A stretch of 64,000 nt of DNA from Mycolicibacterium crocinum (GCF_022370635.2 NZ_CP092362.2:2790001-2854000), one strand, 5' to 3'. Shown: positions 29,717 to 40,111, counted from the stretch's first letter. Numbers and translations: made by a program. Notes: generated by a model from the letters alone, not told the origin.

Positions 29717-31531
29717 ATGAAGGTGACCGGCCGGGTCATCGGGTTGTCGATCACCTTGTTGCTCATCGTCATCGGGTTGCTGTGGCCGCTGGTCTTCACC
29801 GGGAGTTCGCAGGGCGGCCCGGTGTCGGACCCGGTCGTCATCTCCGACTATCACGCCGAGTTCGTCGTCGACGGGAACGGCCGGATGGACGCCACCGAGA
29901 TCATCACCGGCGAATTTCCCAGCGGGCGCCACGGCATCTTCCGGTACTGGGACGTCGCGAACCTCAACAACACCCACATCCGTCAGCCGCCCCAGATCAC
30001 CGAGATCCTTCTCGACGACCGCCCGGTGCCCTACACGCTGTCCTGGGAGAGCGGAAAACGCTTCCGGGTGGCCAAGATCGGCGATCCGAACAGCTATCTG
30101 GACTACGGCACGCACGTCTACCGGATCCGCTACACCGTCGACGGTGTCCTCGACCCGGGCGGCACCGGGGCAGGCAAGACGTTCGCGTCGACGACCGGCG
30201 ATCCGTCGTCGCGCTCGGCGTTCTTCTGGAATGTCATCGCTCCGGCCTGGAACAACGTCATCGAGCGGGCCGACATCTCGATCTCGCTGCCCGGCGGAGT
30301 GACCGGCGCCCAATGCTCGGTCGGCTACGGCGTCGGTCGCGCCTGCGACAACCTGACCGTCAGCGGTGACCGGGTTCATCTGGCGGCGAGCAATCTGGAT
30401 CCGCGGACGCCGGTGACGGTGCGCGCCGGCGTCGACGTGCCCACCCCGGCGCGCACCGAGCTGCCGTGGAGCTATAAGTGGGATCCGATCCTGGGCCGGT
30501 CGCTACCCGCGATGCTGTGGCTGCTCGGTGCCTCCCTGGCCGCCGGTCTCGGCGCCTACCTGTGGTGGCGGACGACGGTCGAACCCTCACCCGGGTTCCC
30601 GCTGCAGTACGCGCCGCCGCCCGGCCTCGGCCCCGTGCAGTGCGAGTACATCCGCACCGAGAAGGTGCCGGCCAACGGCCTGACGGCGACCCTGTTCTAC
30701 CTCGCAGAGCGCAAGCTCATCACCCTGCACCAGGTCAGCGACAAGAAGTGGACCATCACCGGCAGCGCCCCGTATGACGCCTGGGCCGACATCGATCCGG
30801 TCAGCGTGGATGTCGCCGGGGCGCTCAAGGTCATCGGCCCCGACGCCCGGTTCGACGCCAACGGCACCGTGACGGCAGGCAAGAAGCTGTCGCGCGCCAA
30901 GGAAGACATGGCCGCCGCGGTCAAGAAGTGGGCGTTCGACGGCCTGATGGAAAAACGCTCCAAGGAGCTGTGGCTGCGGTTCTTCAACGTCATCGCGCTG
31001 CTGCTGGCCGCGTGTGGGTTCTTCAACTGGTTGTTCTTCCCGATCACCTTGTGGGGTCTGCCGTTCGCGCTGTTCTTCCTGTTCTCGGCCCGGTCCTGGA
31101 CCGACGGGGTGGGTAGCCGGCGCACCGCCGCGGGCCGCGAACTGTGGTCGCAGGCCGGCGGTTTCCACCGGATGCTGTCCACCGACTCCGCCGAGGCACG
31201 GTTCGATTTCGCCGCCCACAAGGACCTCTACACCGCCTACATCCCGTTCGCGGTGGCCGGCGGAGTGGCCGCGCTGTGGGCACGCAAGTACCAGACCGCG
31301 ACCGGTCAGGTCGATCCGCAGCCCGAGTGGTATCACTCCTCGTCGGGCACCAGTTGGCATGCCGCGACCAGCGGGGGTGCTAGTTTCGACAGCTTCGAGT
31401 CGGCATTGTCGTCGTCGATCGGCGCGTACACCGCTTCGCAGTCCTCATCGTCGTCCAGCAGTGGAGGCGGCGGGTTCAGCAGTGGCGGCGGAGGCGGCGG
31501 CGGTGGCGGGGGAGGAGGCGGATCATGGTGA
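29717..31531 (+). CDS. DUF2207 membrane protein with poly-glycine tail
   Basis: 604 residues. An N-terminal hydrophobic segment (about 5-28), a large extracytoplasmic DUF2207 domain (VISDYHAEFVVDGNGRMDATE onward), a helix near 260-280 and two helices near 415-455. A Ser/Gly tail ends in about 13 consecutive Gly then SW. ATG 29717 is preferred because GGAGG at 29707-29711 overlaps the in-frame GTG 29711. It overlaps lemA by 7 bp, the usual DUF2207-LemA pairing. Function unknown. Confidence 0.85.
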   Translation: MKVTGRVIGLSITLLLIVIGLLWPLVFTGSSQGGPVSDPVVISDYHAEFVVDGNGRMDATEIITGEFPSGRHGIFRYWDVANLNNTHIRQPPQITEILLDDRPVPYTLSWESGKRFRVAKIGDPNSYLDYGTHVYRIRYTVDGVLDPGGTGAGKTFASTTGDPSSRSAFFWNVIAPAWNNVIERADISISLPGGVTGAQCSVGYGVGRACDNLTVSGDRVHLAASNLDPRTPVTVRAGVDVPTPARTELPWSYKWDPILGRSLPAMLWLLGASLAAGLGAYLWWRTTVEPSPGFPLQYAPPPGLGPVQCEYIRTEKVPANGLTATLFYLAERKLITLHQVSDKKWTITGSAPYDAWADIDPVSVDVAGALKVIGPDARFDANGTVTAGKKLSRAKEDMAAAVKKWAFDGLMEKRSKELWLRFFNVIALLLAACGFFNWLFFPITLWGLPFALFFLFSARSWTDGVGSRRTAAGRELWSQAGGFHRMLSTDSAEARFDFAAHKDLYTAYIPFAVAGGVAALWARKYQTATGQVDPQPEWYHSSSGTSWHAATSGGASFDSFESALSSSIGAYTASQSSSSSSSGGGGFSSGGGGGGGGGGGGGSW

Positions 31532-32061
31532 GCTTCGTGCTGATCGTGGTGCTGGTGCTCGCTGTCCTGGTGCTGATCGGATTCGTACTGGGCTACAACA
31601 AGGTTCGTGCGGCCGACGTCCGCGTCGACGAGGCGCTCGGCGGCATCGATGTGCAGCTCACCCGGCGGGCGTCCCTCATCCCCAGCCTCGTGCAGACCGT
31701 GCAGACGTTCGCCGCCCACGAGAAGGCGATCCTCGACCACGTCGCCGACGCGCAGACGGCGTTGGCGGCTGCGACTGCGGGAAAGTCTGTCGCGCAACGA
31801 AGTTCAGCCGAGAAGGAGTTCGACAACGCGGTCGGCCAGGTGCTGGCGCTGGGCCAGACCTATCCGCAGCTGAACTCGTCGAACAACTTCCTGAACCTGC
31901 AGCAGAACCTGGCCGATACCGAGGACAAGCTGGCGTTCGCCCGGCAGTACTACAACGACGCGGTGGCGACCGTGAACCGGCTGATCACCACGATTCCGAC
32001 GATGTTCGTCGCACCGATGGCCGGGGTGTCGCAACGCGAGTTCTACCAGGTGCCAAAGTAG
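31525..32061 (+). CDS. LemA family protein
   Basis: 178 residues. One N-terminal transmembrane helix (2-24, [21 protein letters not shown]), then a long helical domain with [36 protein letters not shown], the LemA signature; the bulk is extracytoplasmic or cytoplasmic depending on topology. LemA proteins are of uncertain function and often occur beside DUF2207/TPM-type membrane proteins, as here. The start overlaps the previous stop (ATGGTGA). fmt follows after 4 bp. Confidence 0.9.
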   Translation: MVSFVLIVVLVLAVLVLIGFVLGYNKVRAADVRVDEALGGIDVQLTRRASLIPSLVQTVQTFAAHEKAILDHVADAQTALAAATAGKSVAQRSSAEKEFDNAVGQVLALGQTYPQLNSSNNFLNLQQNLADTEDKLAFARQYYNDAVATVNRLITTIPTMFVAPMAGVSQREFYQVPK

Positions 32062-32065
32062 AGGT

Positions 32066-32995
32066 ATGCGAATCGTTTTCGCCGGCACACCCGAACCGGC
32101 ACTGCCGTCGCTGCAGCGGCTGATCGACTCACCGCGCCACGACGTGATCGCGGTGCTCACCCGTCCGGACGCCGCCGCCGGCCGTCGCGGCAAGCCCGCG
32201 CCGTCACCAGTCGCACGGCTGGCCGACGAGGCGGGTATCCCGATCCTGCGCCCGGCGCGGCCGAACTCACCGGAGTTCATCGCCGAGCTGACCGAACTGG
32301 CGCCGGAGTGCTGCGCGGTGGTGGCCTACGGCGCGCTGCTGTCCGAGGCGCTACTGGCCGTGCCGGAACACGGGTGGATCAACCTGCATTTCTCGCTGCT
32401 GCCGGCCTGGCGGGGTGCCGCGCCGGTGCAGGCCGCGGTTGCCGCCGGCGATTCGGTCACTGGCGCAACGACTTTCCTGATCGAGCCGAGCCTGGATTCC
32501 GGGCCGGTGTACGGGGTGGTCACCGAAACGGTCCGCCCAACCGACACGTCCGGTGATCTGCTCGACCGGCTGGCGGAATCGGGTGCGGGTCTGCTGGAGG
32601 CGACGCTGGACGGGATCGGTGACGGCACGCTGACGCCGGTGCCGCAGCCTGCCGAGGGGGTCAGCCTGGCACCGAAGATCACCGTCGAGCAGGCGCGGGT
32701 GTCCTGGGACCTGCCCGCGCACGTCGTCGACCGCCGGATCCGTGCGGTGACGCCCAATCCCGGCGCCTGGACGATGATCGGCGACCTGCGGGTCAAGGTG
32801 GGCCCGGTGACCGTCGACGAGTCGGCCGCACCGCTGGCGCCGGGGCAGATCGCGGTGGACCGGTCGGGTGTGCGGGTCGGGACCGCGTCGCAGCCGGTGC
32901 TGCTCGGCCAGGTGCAGCCGCCCGGCAAGAAGCTGATGAACGCCGCCGACTGGGCGCGCGGCGCCCGGCTGGACGAGACGGTACGAGCGTCATGA
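32066..32995 (+). CDS. fmt: Methionyl-tRNA formyltransferase
   Basis: 309 residues; formylates initiator Met-tRNA using 10-formyl-tetrahydrofolate. The formyl-THF site [18 protein letters not shown] (near 107-124) and the distal Asp region [11 protein letters not shown] are present; residues 205-300 form the C-terminal OB tRNA-binding domain. ATG at 32066. The stop overlaps rsmB by ATGA, giving the conserved fmt-rsmB translation pair. Confidence 0.97.
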   Translation: MRIVFAGTPEPALPSLQRLIDSPRHDVIAVLTRPDAAAGRRGKPAPSPVARLADEAGIPILRPARPNSPEFIAELTELAPECCAVVAYGALLSEALLAVPEHGWINLHFSLLPAWRGAAPVQAAVAAGDSVTGATTFLIEPSLDSGPVYGVVTETVRPTDTSGDLLDRLAESGAGLLEATLDGIGDGTLTPVPQPAEGVSLAPKITVEQARVSWDLPAHVVDRRIRAVTPNPGAWTMIGDLRVKVGPVTVDESAAPLAPGQIAVDRSGVRVGTASQPVLLGQVQPPGKKLMNAADWARGARLDETVRAS

Positions 32996-34461
32996 GTGAG
33001 CGTCCGGACAAGCGAAAGCCGCAGAGCGGAAAGAGCTTTCAGAAACGTGACCGGACCGGCGCGCCACCCGGGCGGGACCGCACCCAACAACGTCCGCCGC
33101 GCCGACCTCGCCGCACCCCGCTGGACCCGGCCCGTCAGGCCGCGTTCGACGTCTTGCGTGCGGTGTCGGAACGGGACGCCTACGCGAACCTGGTGCTGCC
33201 TGCGATGCTGGCCGAGCGTGGCATCCACGGCCGCGATGCGGCGTTCGCCACCGAACTCGCCTACGGCAGCTGCCGCACCCTCGGCCTGCTCGATGCTGTC
33301 ATCGCCGCCGCGGCCGGACGACCCATCGATCAGATCGATCCGGTGCTGCGGGACCTGTTGCGGCTCGGCAGCTATCAGCTGTTGCGGACCAACGTCGCCG
33401 AGCACGCCGCGGTGTCCACCACGGTCGAGCAGGCGGGTATCGAATTCGACAGTGTCCGAGCCGGTTTCGTCAACGGAGTGCTGCGGAAAATCGCCGGCCG
33501 TGACGAAGCGTCCTGGGTGGCCGAGCTGGCGCCGCCGAAAGACACCGACCCGGTCGGGCACCTGGCGTTCGTGCACGCCCACCCGCGCTGGATCGCCCAG
33601 GCGTTCGCCGATGCGCTCGGCGCCGCCGCCGGTGAACTGGACGCCACCCTGGCCGCCGACGACGCCCGCCCTGGCGTACACCTCGCGGCACGCCCAGGTG
33701 TGCTGACCGCCGAAGAACTCGCCGCCGGCGTCGACGGGACCGTCGGGCGCTACTCGCCGTACGCGGTGTATCTCGGCGGCGGCGATCCGGGCCGGCTGTC
33801 GGCCGTACGCGAGGGAAAGGCGCTGGTGCAGGACGAGGGCAGCCAGCTGGTGGCCCGCGCGCTGACGCTGGCGCCGCTGGTCGGCGAGGACGGCGGCCGC
33901 TGGCTGGACCTGTGTTCGGGGCCGGGCGGCAAGACCGCGCTGATCGCAGCGAACGGCGCGCAGCAGGGCGGCACCGTTACCGCGATCGAACCGGCTCCGC
34001 GACGCGCCGAGCTGGTCGAGCAGAACACCCGCGGCCTGCCGGTCGAGGTGCTGCGGGTGGACGGCCGCGAGTCCGCGCTACAGCCGGGCAGCTTCGACCG
34101 CGTGCTGGTCGACGCACCCTGCACCGGGCTGGGGGCGCTGCGACGCCGTCCGGAGGCCCGCTGGCGGCGCACCCCGGCTGACGTGCCGGTGCTGGCCAAA
34201 CTGCAGCGCGAACTGCTGGCCGCCGCGATCGCTCTGGTCCGTCCCGGCGGGGTGGTGCTCTACGCCACCTGCTCGCCTCATCTGGCCGAGACCGTCGGGG
34301 TGGTGTCCGATGCGCTGCGCCGCCATCGCGTCACCGCGCTGGACACCCGGCCGCTGTTCGCCCCGGCCGAGCAGCTCGGCGACGGGCCGCACGTGCAGCT
34401 GTGGCCGCACCGGCACGGCACCGACGCCATGTTCGCGGCCGCTCTGCAGAAGACTGTTTAA
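32992..34461 (+). CDS. rsmB: 16S rRNA m5C967 methyltransferase RsmB (Fmu)
   Basis: 489 residues. A basic N-terminal extension (1-40), a NusB-like domain (45-180) and a C-terminal SAM-binding domain: [15 protein letters not shown] (motif I), [19 protein letters not shown] with the first catalytic Cys, and [12 protein letters not shown] with the nucleophile Cys. Corresponds to Rv1407. Overlaps fmt by 4 bp and shares one base with rpe. Confidence 0.95.
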   Translation: MSERPDKRKPQSGKSFQKRDRTGAPPGRDRTQQRPPRRPRRTPLDPARQAAFDVLRAVSERDAYANLVLPAMLAERGIHGRDAAFATELAYGSCRTLGLLDAVIAAAAGRPIDQIDPVLRDLLRLGSYQLLRTNVAEHAAVSTTVEQAGIEFDSVRAGFVNGVLRKIAGRDEASWVAELAPPKDTDPVGHLAFVHAHPRWIAQAFADALGAAAGELDATLAADDARPGVHLAARPGVLTAEELAAGVDGTVGRYSPYAVYLGGGDPGRLSAVREGKALVQDEGSQLVARALTLAPLVGEDGGRWLDLCSGPGGKTALIAANGAQQGGTVTAIEPAPRRAELVEQNTRGLPVEVLRVDGRESALQPGSFDRVLVDAPCTGLGALRRRPEARWRRTPADVPVLAKLQRELLAAAIALVRPGGVVLYATCSPHLAETVGVVSDALRRHRVTALDTRPLFAPAEQLGDGPHVQLWPHRHGTDAMFAAALQKTV

Positions 34462-35144
34462 TGGCTGCCATGAAACCGCTGATCGCCCCGTCGATCCTGT
34501 CCGCCGACTTCGCCCGCCTGGCCGAGGAGGCCGCCGCGGTCGAGGGCGCCGACTGGCTGCACGTCGACGTGATGGACGGCCATTTTGTGCCCAACCTCAC
34601 CCTGGGCCTGCCGGTGGTGGAAAGTCTGCTCAAGGCGACCGACATCCCGATGGACTGCCATCTGATGATCGACGACCCGGACCGCTGGGCGCCCGGCTAC
34701 GCCGAGGCCGGCGCGTACAACGTGACGTTCCACGCCGAGGCGACCGAGAACCCGGTCGCGGTGGCGCGCGACATCCGCGCCGCCGGCGCCAAGGCCGGCC
34801 TGTCGGTCAAGCCCGGCACCCCGCTCGAGCCCTACCTCGACATCTTGCGCGACTTCGACACCCTGCTGGTGATGTCGGTCGAGCCGGGCTTCGGCGGGCA
34901 GAGCTTCATCGCCGAGGTGTTGTCCAAGGTCGCGACGGCACGGCGGCTGGTCGACTCGGGCGAGCTGACGATCCTGGTGGAGATCGACGGCGGCATCAAC
35001 GCCGACACGATCGAGCAGGCCGCCGAAGCCGGCGTGGACTGCTTCGTCGCGGGCTCGGCGGTCTACGGCGCCGGTGACCCGGCCGCCGCGGTCGAGGCGC
35101 TACGCCGGCAGGCCGCCGCCGCATCGCAGCATCTGCGGATATGA
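34461..35144 (+). CDS. rpe: Ribulose-phosphate 3-epimerase
   Basis: 227 residues, TIM barrel of the pentose phosphate pathway. Motifs [24 protein letters not shown] (metal and catalytic Asp), [17 protein letters not shown] and EIDGGIN with the second catalytic Asp are all present. Start is ATG 34461 sharing one base with the rsmB stop; ATG 34470 is possible. It supplies ribulose 5-phosphate, a substrate of the DHBP synthase half of ribBA in this same window. ATGA overlap with ribD. Confidence 0.96.
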   Translation: MAAMKPLIAPSILSADFARLAEEAAAVEGADWLHVDVMDGHFVPNLTLGLPVVESLLKATDIPMDCHLMIDDPDRWAPGYAEAGAYNVTFHAEATENPVAVARDIRAAGAKAGLSVKPGTPLEPYLDILRDFDTLLVMSVEPGFGGQSFIAEVLSKVATARRLVDSGELTILVEIDGGINADTIEQAAEAGVDCFVAGSAVYGAGDPAAAVEALRRQAAAASQHLRI

Positions 35145-36163
35145 CGGCACCCACGCCGGCGGAGGTGGAGGCCGCAATGCGGCTGGCCATCGATCAGTCG
35201 CAGCGGGTCAAGGGTTCGACGTATCCGAATCCGCCTGTGGGAGCGGTCGTTCTGAGTGCCGAGGGGGAGGTCGTCGGTGTCGGCGGCACCCAGCCGGCCG
35301 GTGGTCCGCACGCCGAGGTGGTGGCGCTTCGTGAGGCGGGGGAGCGCGCCGTCGGTGGCACGGCGGTGGTCACCCTCGAGCCGTGCAACCACCACGGCCG
35401 CACCCCGCCCTGCGTCGATGCCCTGATCGAGGCTCGGGTGGCCGCTGTGGTCTACGCCGTCACCGATCCCAATCCGGTTGCCACTGGTGGCTCAGATCGC
35501 CTGCGCCAGAACGGGATCGCGGTGTCCGACGGTGTCTGCGCGGAGGAGGTGGCAGGCGGCCCGCTGCGGGAATGGTTGCACAAGCAGCGCACCGGACGCC
35601 CGCACGTCACATGGAAGTTCGCCACCAGTGTCGACGGCCGCAGCGCCGCTGCCGACGGCTCCTCGCAGTGGATCACCAGTGACGCCGCCCGCGCCGATCT
35701 GCATGTGCGCCGCGCGGCGTGTGATGCGATCGTGGTCGGCACCGGCACGGTGGACATCGACGACCCGACGCTGACCGCCCGGCTGCCCGGCGGCGGGCTG
35801 GCCGACCGTCAGCCGCTGCGGGTCGTCGTCGGCAAGCGGGAGATCTCTCCGGAAGCCAATGTGCTCAACGATGATTCGCACACGATGGTGATCCGCACCC
35901 ATGACCCGCACGAGGTGATCCAGGCGCTGTCCGACCGCACCGACGTGCTGCTCGAGGGTGGCCCGACGCTGGCGGGTGCGTTCCTGCGGGCCGGCGTGAT
36001 CAACCGGATTTTGGCCTACGTCGGGCCGATCCTGCTTGGCGGCCCGGTCACCGCCGTCGACGACGTCGGTGTGCCCAGCATCGCGCGGGCGCTGCGGTGG
36101 CGCTACGACGGTGTGGACCGGATCGGCCCGGATCTGCTGCTGAGTCTGGTGCCGGGGAACTAA
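35141..36163 (+). CDS. ribD: Bifunctional riboflavin deaminase/reductase RibD (RibG)
   Basis: 340 residues; deaminates then reduces the pyrimidine intermediate of riboflavin synthesis. The zinc deaminase domain has HAEVVAL and [11 protein letters not shown]. The reductase domain from about 150 has [14 protein letters not shown] and [14 protein letters not shown]. Translationally coupled to rpe by ATGA. Its stop overlaps the convergent ABC ATPase gene by 4 bp. The other riboflavin genes lie 6-15 kb downstream. Confidence 0.96.
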   Translation: MTAPTPAEVEAAMRLAIDQSQRVKGSTYPNPPVGAVVLSAEGEVVGVGGTQPAGGPHAEVVALREAGERAVGGTAVVTLEPCNHHGRTPPCVDALIEARVAAVVYAVTDPNPVATGGSDRLRQNGIAVSDGVCAEEVAGGPLREWLHKQRTGRPHVTWKFATSVDGRSAAADGSSQWITSDAARADLHVRRAACDAIVVGTGTVDIDDPTLTARLPGGGLADRQPLRVVVGKREISPEANVLNDDSHTMVIRTHDPHEVIQALSDRTDVLLEGGPTLAGAFLRAGVINRILAYVGPILLGGPVTAVDDVGVPSIARALRWRYDGVDRIGPDLLLSLVPGN

Positions 36164-37149
36164 TCTTCCAGCTCTTTGTGCTCGACGATCTCCCGAGATC
36201 CGGTGGCGCCCAGCTTTTCCCGGAACGCCTGCACCGTGTAGCCGACCACCGTCGCGTCTGTTCTCGCCCGGACTGTCGCCGAGCGGGGCAGCCCGAACAC
36301 CGGTCCCATTTCCCCGAAATAGTCGCCCGGACCGGCGACCTTCAGCAGTTCCTCACCACCGCTTGACAATTCGCGCACGATCTCGACCTCACCGCTGGAC
36401 ACCACGTAGATGCAGTCACCGAGGGTGCCCTGCTCGAAGAGCACCTGTCCGGACTTGAGTTCCACGTTCTCCGGCTCGTGCTCGGTGACGGGCAGGTGGG
36501 GCATCAGCTCCACCACCCGGTCGGCCATCGGCAGCATCCGGGTGTCATGCGTCGCGACCACCACCACCCGATCGCCGGAGGCGAGTTCACGGATCAGACC
36601 CAGCACCTCCTCCACCTGGATGTAGTCCAGATGGGCGGTGGGTTCGTCGGCCAGCACGAGCGGGGGGTCCAGCGCGATCGCCCGCGCAACCGCCACCCTC
36701 TGCTGCTGACCGCCGCTGAGATCACCGGGCCGGTGCCGCATCCGGTCGGCCAGTCCCACCCGGGTGAGGAGCTCCTCGGCCCGCTGCCGCGCCTCGTTGC
36801 GCGGCACCTTGGCCGCCCGCAATGGCACCATCACGTTCTCCAGTGCGGTCAAGCTGGCGACGAGATTGAACGCCTGGAACACGATGCCGACCGTATTGCG
36901 CCGGTACACCGACAGTTCGCGTTCGTCGAGTTTGGTCAGGTCGACGTCACCGAACTCGATGCGGCCGGCCGACGGGCTGAGGATCCCGCCGAGGCACGAC
37001 AGCAGCGTGGTTTTCCCACACCCGCTGGGTCCGAGCAGGATTGCCAGCGAACCGGCGCTGACGTCCAGGCTCAGCCCGTCGATCGGGCGCACCGCGTACT
37101 CGCCGCGGGAGTACTCCACGACGAGGTCTTTGATCCGCAGGTCTGCCAC
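36160..37149 (-). CDS. ABC transporter ATPase fused to a cyclic-nucleotide-binding domain
   Basis: 329 residues. The ATPase half has Walker A G40-PSGCGKT, Q-loop FQAFNL, signature LSGGQQQ (144-150), Walker B VLADEPT and the H-loop THD. From about 230 a cNMP-binding domain follows; its phosphate-binding cassette YFGEMGPVFGLPRSATVRA retains E280 and R289, which contact cyclic nucleotides. Sequence and order match M. tuberculosis Rv0073 (annotated glnQ), but FtsX-type partners make glutamine import doubtful. It is translated after the permease with 1 bp between. Confidence 0.92.
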   Translation of the reverse strand: MADLRIKDLVVEYSRGEYAVRPIDGLSLDVSAGSLAILLGPSGCGKTTLLSCLGGILSPSAGRIEFGDVDLTKLDERELSVYRRNTVGIVFQAFNLVASLTALENVMVPLRAAKVPRNEARQRAEELLTRVGLADRMRHRPGDLSGGQQQRVAVARAIALDPPLVLADEPTAHLDYIQVEEVLGLIRELASGDRVVVVATHDTRMLPMADRVVELMPHLPVTEHEPENVELKSGQVLFEQGTLGDCIYVVSSGEVEIVRELSSGGEELLKVAGPGDYFGEMGPVFGLPRSATVRARTDATVVGYTVQAFREKLGATGSREIVEHKELED

Positions 37150-37150
37150 G

Positions 37151-38200
37151 TCAGGGCCCTCCGAACGCCAGCGCCGGGTCGACGGTCACCGCGCGGCGCA
37201 GACCCGCCACACTGGCCAGCAGGCCGATCACCACGGCCAGGATCGGCAGGGCCACGAACGCCGCCGTCGGGATGTCCACCCGCATCGGGAACAGGGGGCC
37301 GAGGACCACCGACAGCACACCGCCGAGCAGCGCGGCCAGTACCGCGACGATCACCGCCTGCACGGCGAGGCCGCCGAGGATCGAACGTGCCGGTACTCCG
37401 ACGGCCTTGAAAACCGCGAAGTCTCTGGTGCGTTCGATGGCCGACACGTAGATCATCGACCCGACGATCAGCGCGGCGACCACCCACAGCAGCCCGGCCA
37501 TCAGCGTCATCGCCTGACGTGCACCCTTGAGCGCACGAGACAGATCCTCGACCGCGCCGGCGCGATCGACGGTGCGGAAGCCGCTCGGTATTGACGCGGG
37601 CGTTCCGTTCATGCCGATCGAGGACAGCAACTGTTGGCCGGAGAACAACAGCTGTTGGGCGCCCTCCACGGTGAGAAAGATGTTGGGCTGGCCGGCCAGT
37701 GCTGTCGAGTCATCGACGATGCCGACGACTTCCATTGTCTTGGAACCGATTTCAACGCGAGCTCCCACAGGACGGTTCATCGTGCTCGAGACCGCCATCT
37801 CGTAAGGCAGGGTCGGCACCCGGCCGGACGTCATCGGCGGCATTCCTGGGCCGCGCGGCAACGCGCCGAACACGTTGACATTGCGGGCCGATCCGCCGTC
37901 GGGCATGGTGGCGCTGCCATAGACCAACGGCACCACGGCGGTGAGGCCCCGAATCTTCGTGACCTGCTGCAGCTGAGCGGCCGGGAACGGTGACGACCCC
38001 AGGAACGGCCCTGGCGCACCGGTTTTCACCAGATAGCTGCCGAACCCGAGCGCGTCGACCGTACGGGTGGCCTCGACCCGAAAACCGTTGGCAAGTCCGG
38101 TCAGAACAAGTGTCATCGCGAACACCAAACCGGTGCCGACGATCGCGATCACGAAACGTCGCTTGCGCCACTGTAAATCTCGCAAGGCAGCGATCAGCAT
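37151..38200 (-). CDS. FtsX/MacB-type ABC transporter permease
   Basis: 349 residues, orthologue-like to Rv0072. One N-terminal helix (about 17-38), a large periplasmic domain (40-225) and three C-terminal helices (about 235-258, 275-305, 318-340) is the FtsX/MacB/LolE topology. Such permeases with a single ATPase often drive mechanical processes or lipoprotein/lipid export rather than import. It precedes the ATPase gene and probably forms a homodimer with it. Substrate unknown. Confidence 0.9.
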   Translation of the reverse strand: MLIAALRDLQWRKRRFVIAIVGTGLVFAMTLVLTGLANGFRVEATRTVDALGFGSYLVKTGAPGPFLGSSPFPAAQLQQVTKIRGLTAVVPLVYGSATMPDGGSARNVNVFGALPRGPGMPPMTSGRVPTLPYEMAVSSTMNRPVGARVEIGSKTMEVVGIVDDSTALAGQPNIFLTVEGAQQLLFSGQQLLSSIGMNGTPASIPSGFRTVDRAGAVEDLSRALKGARQAMTLMAGLLWVVAALIVGSMIYVSAIERTRDFAVFKAVGVPARSILGGLAVQAVIVAVLAALLGGVLSVVLGPLFPMRVDIPTAAFVALPILAVVIGLLASVAGLRRAVTVDPALAFGGP

Positions 38201-38238
38201 GTCGAACCCCGCATGGATGCGACGTTACCGACGAAGGG

Positions 38239-38793
38239 CTATCCAGCGAAAGCTTCCACCAATTTTCCGCAGAAAGCCGGCAGATCGTCGGGCTTGCGGC
38301 TGGAGATCAGAGTGTTCGGGCCACCGGTGCACACCACGACTTCTTCGTCGACCCAGTCGGCGCCGGCGTTGCGCAGGTCGGTCTGCAGGCTCGGCCAGGA
38401 CGTGATCCGGCGTCCCTCGACGACGTCGGCCTCGACCAGCGTCCACGGTCCGTGACAGATGACGGCCACTGGCTTGCCTGCGTCGAAGAAGCTCTTGGCC
38501 AGTTCGACCGCGGCCGGCTTGGTGCGCAGGTAATCAGGGTTGGCGACACCGCCGGGCAGCACCAGTCCGTCGTAGTCGGACACCGACACCGCGTCGGCGG
38601 CCTTGTCGGCCGCGAAAGTATCGGCGGGAGTGAGGTGGTTGAATGCCTGGATCTTGCCGACCTCGGTGGACACCAGTTCCGGGGTGCCGCCGGCCTGTTC
38701 GACGGCCTCCCACGGCTTGGTCAGCTCGACCTGTTCGGTGCCTTCGGGGGCAACCAGGAATGCGATCTTCTTGCCGGAAAGTTCGTTGCTCAT
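38239..38793 (-). CDS. PfpI/DJ-1 family class I glutamine amidotransferase-like protein
   Basis: 184 residues. Flavodoxin-like fold with the nucleophile-elbow cysteine in AVICHGPW (near 115) and the acidic residue in FLVAPEGTEQVEL. Members act as intracellular proteases, deglycases or stress chaperones; which applies here cannot be read. It lies between the ABC permease (same strand) and the divergent decarboxylase-like gene, and seems monocistronic. Confidence 0.9.
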   Translation of the reverse strand: MSNELSGKKIAFLVAPEGTEQVELTKPWEAVEQAGGTPELVSTEVGKIQAFNHLTPADTFAADKAADAVSVSDYDGLVLPGGVANPDYLRTKPAAVELAKSFFDAGKPVAVICHGPWTLVEADVVEGRRITSWPSLQTDLRNAGADWVDEEVVVCTGGPNTLISSRKPDDLPAFCGKLVEAFAG

Positions 38794-38856
38794 GATCGGT
38801 CGGGTACCCGCCGACTCGTGGGTCGATACCCTCGCCGATGAAGCAAGATTATTCAG

Positions 38857-40110
38857 ATGAGCGATCCCGACGTGCTGGGCCTGTTCCCGGCCGGCTCCCG
38901 GATAGACGGTGGCGTGCTGAGCGTCGGCGGCTGCCGGCTGGATGAACTCGCCGCCGAATTCGGTACCCCGGTCATGGTGGTCGCCGAGGATGCTGTGCGG
39001 CAGCGGGCCAGGGAGTACCTGAGCGCCTTCCGCGATCGATGGGCTCGAAGTGACGTGGCGTTCGCTTCGAAAGCGTTTCCCTGCACCGCAATCCAGCGCC
39101 TCGCCGCCGAGGAAGGGCTGCTGCTCGACGTCGCAGGCGGGGGAGAGATCGTCACTGCACTGGCCGCCGGAGCCGACCCGGCGCGGATGCTGTTGCACGG
39201 CAATGCGAAGACCGACGAGGAAATCGAGATGGCCGTCGGTAGCGGTGTCGGTCTGATCGTCGTCGACAACTTCGACGATATCGATCGACTGGAACGCATC
39301 GTCGAGCCTGGCCGTCGGCAGGGGTGCCTGGTGCGCGTGGTGCCGGGCATCGAGGCCGACACCCATGCCGCCGTCGCCACCGGGCACGCCGGCTCGAAAT
39401 TCGGTCTGCTGCCCGCGGACGCGCGAGTGGCAATCGAGAGGATCCGCCGCAGCAAGGTGCTGCGCTGTGATGGCGTCCACACCCACGTCGGCTCGCAGCT
39501 ACTCGATGCCGAGCAGCTGGCCGCCGCCGTGGAGCCCGTCGCCGAACTCGGCAGCTTCGACGTCTACGACTTCGGCGGCGGACTCGGCGTGCGCTACACC
39601 TACGCCGATCGGCCGCCGTCGGTGGACGTCTACGCGCAGACGATGATCGAGAAGGCCCGCAGCCTCATCCCCGCTGAGGCCCGCATCATCGTCGAACCCG
39701 GCCGCTCGATGACCGCAGCCGCGGCATGCACGGTTTACCGCGTCACCACCGTCAAACACGGGGTGGTCACCCACGTCGCGGTCGACGGCGGCATGGGTGA
39801 CAACCTCGAAGTGTCGCTGTACGGCCAGAGATTCGAGGCCACGCTCGTCGACCGGGTGGGCGGCGGCGCCGACGTCACTGTGGTCGGCAGACACTGCGAA
39901 TCTGGCGATCAGCTGATCGACGGTGTGCCCCTTGATGATCCGGCCGTCGGCGACCTGCTGGCCGTTCCCGTCACCGGGGCGTACTGCTACACGATGTCCA
40001 ATCAGTACAACGGGGCGCGCAGGATTCCGGTGGTCTTCGCCGGGGACGGCGACGCCAGACTCGTTGTGCGCCGCGACACCTGGGCCGACCTGGTGGCCCG
40101 CGACGTGTGA
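38857..40110 (+). CDS. Diaminopimelate decarboxylase-like PLP enzyme (second copy type)
   Basis: 417 residues, fold type III alanine-racemase-like barrel. PLP lysine in AFASKAFPC (near 69), HVGSQL, DFGGGLGVRY, EPGRSM, CESGD and the C-terminal AYCYTMSNQYNGARRIP are DAPDC motifs. The main mycobacterial lysA lies beside thrA/argS, so this is probably a paralogue (lysA2 type), perhaps acting on DAP or another D/L-amino acid. An AAGATT hexamer 6 nt before ATG suggests leaderless expression. Confidence 0.85.
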   Translation: MSDPDVLGLFPAGSRIDGGVLSVGGCRLDELAAEFGTPVMVVAEDAVRQRAREYLSAFRDRWARSDVAFASKAFPCTAIQRLAAEEGLLLDVAGGGEIVTALAAGADPARMLLHGNAKTDEEIEMAVGSGVGLIVVDNFDDIDRLERIVEPGRRQGCLVRVVPGIEADTHAAVATGHAGSKFGLLPADARVAIERIRRSKVLRCDGVHTHVGSQLLDAEQLAAAVEPVAELGSFDVYDFGGGLGVRYTYADRPPSVDVYAQTMIEKARSLIPAEARIIVEPGRSMTAAAACTVYRVTTVKHGVVTHVAVDGGMGDNLEVSLYGQRFEATLVDRVGGGADVTVVGRHCESGDQLIDGVPLDDPAVGDLLAVPVTGAYCYTMSNQYNGARRIPVVFAGDGDARLVVRRDTWADLVARDV

Positions 40111-40111
40111 G

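Noticed and set aside
31440..31524. Short tandem repeat as CRISPR-like or minisatellite array
   Set aside because: It is a glycine/serine codon run in frame within the DUF2207 gene, with no spacers.
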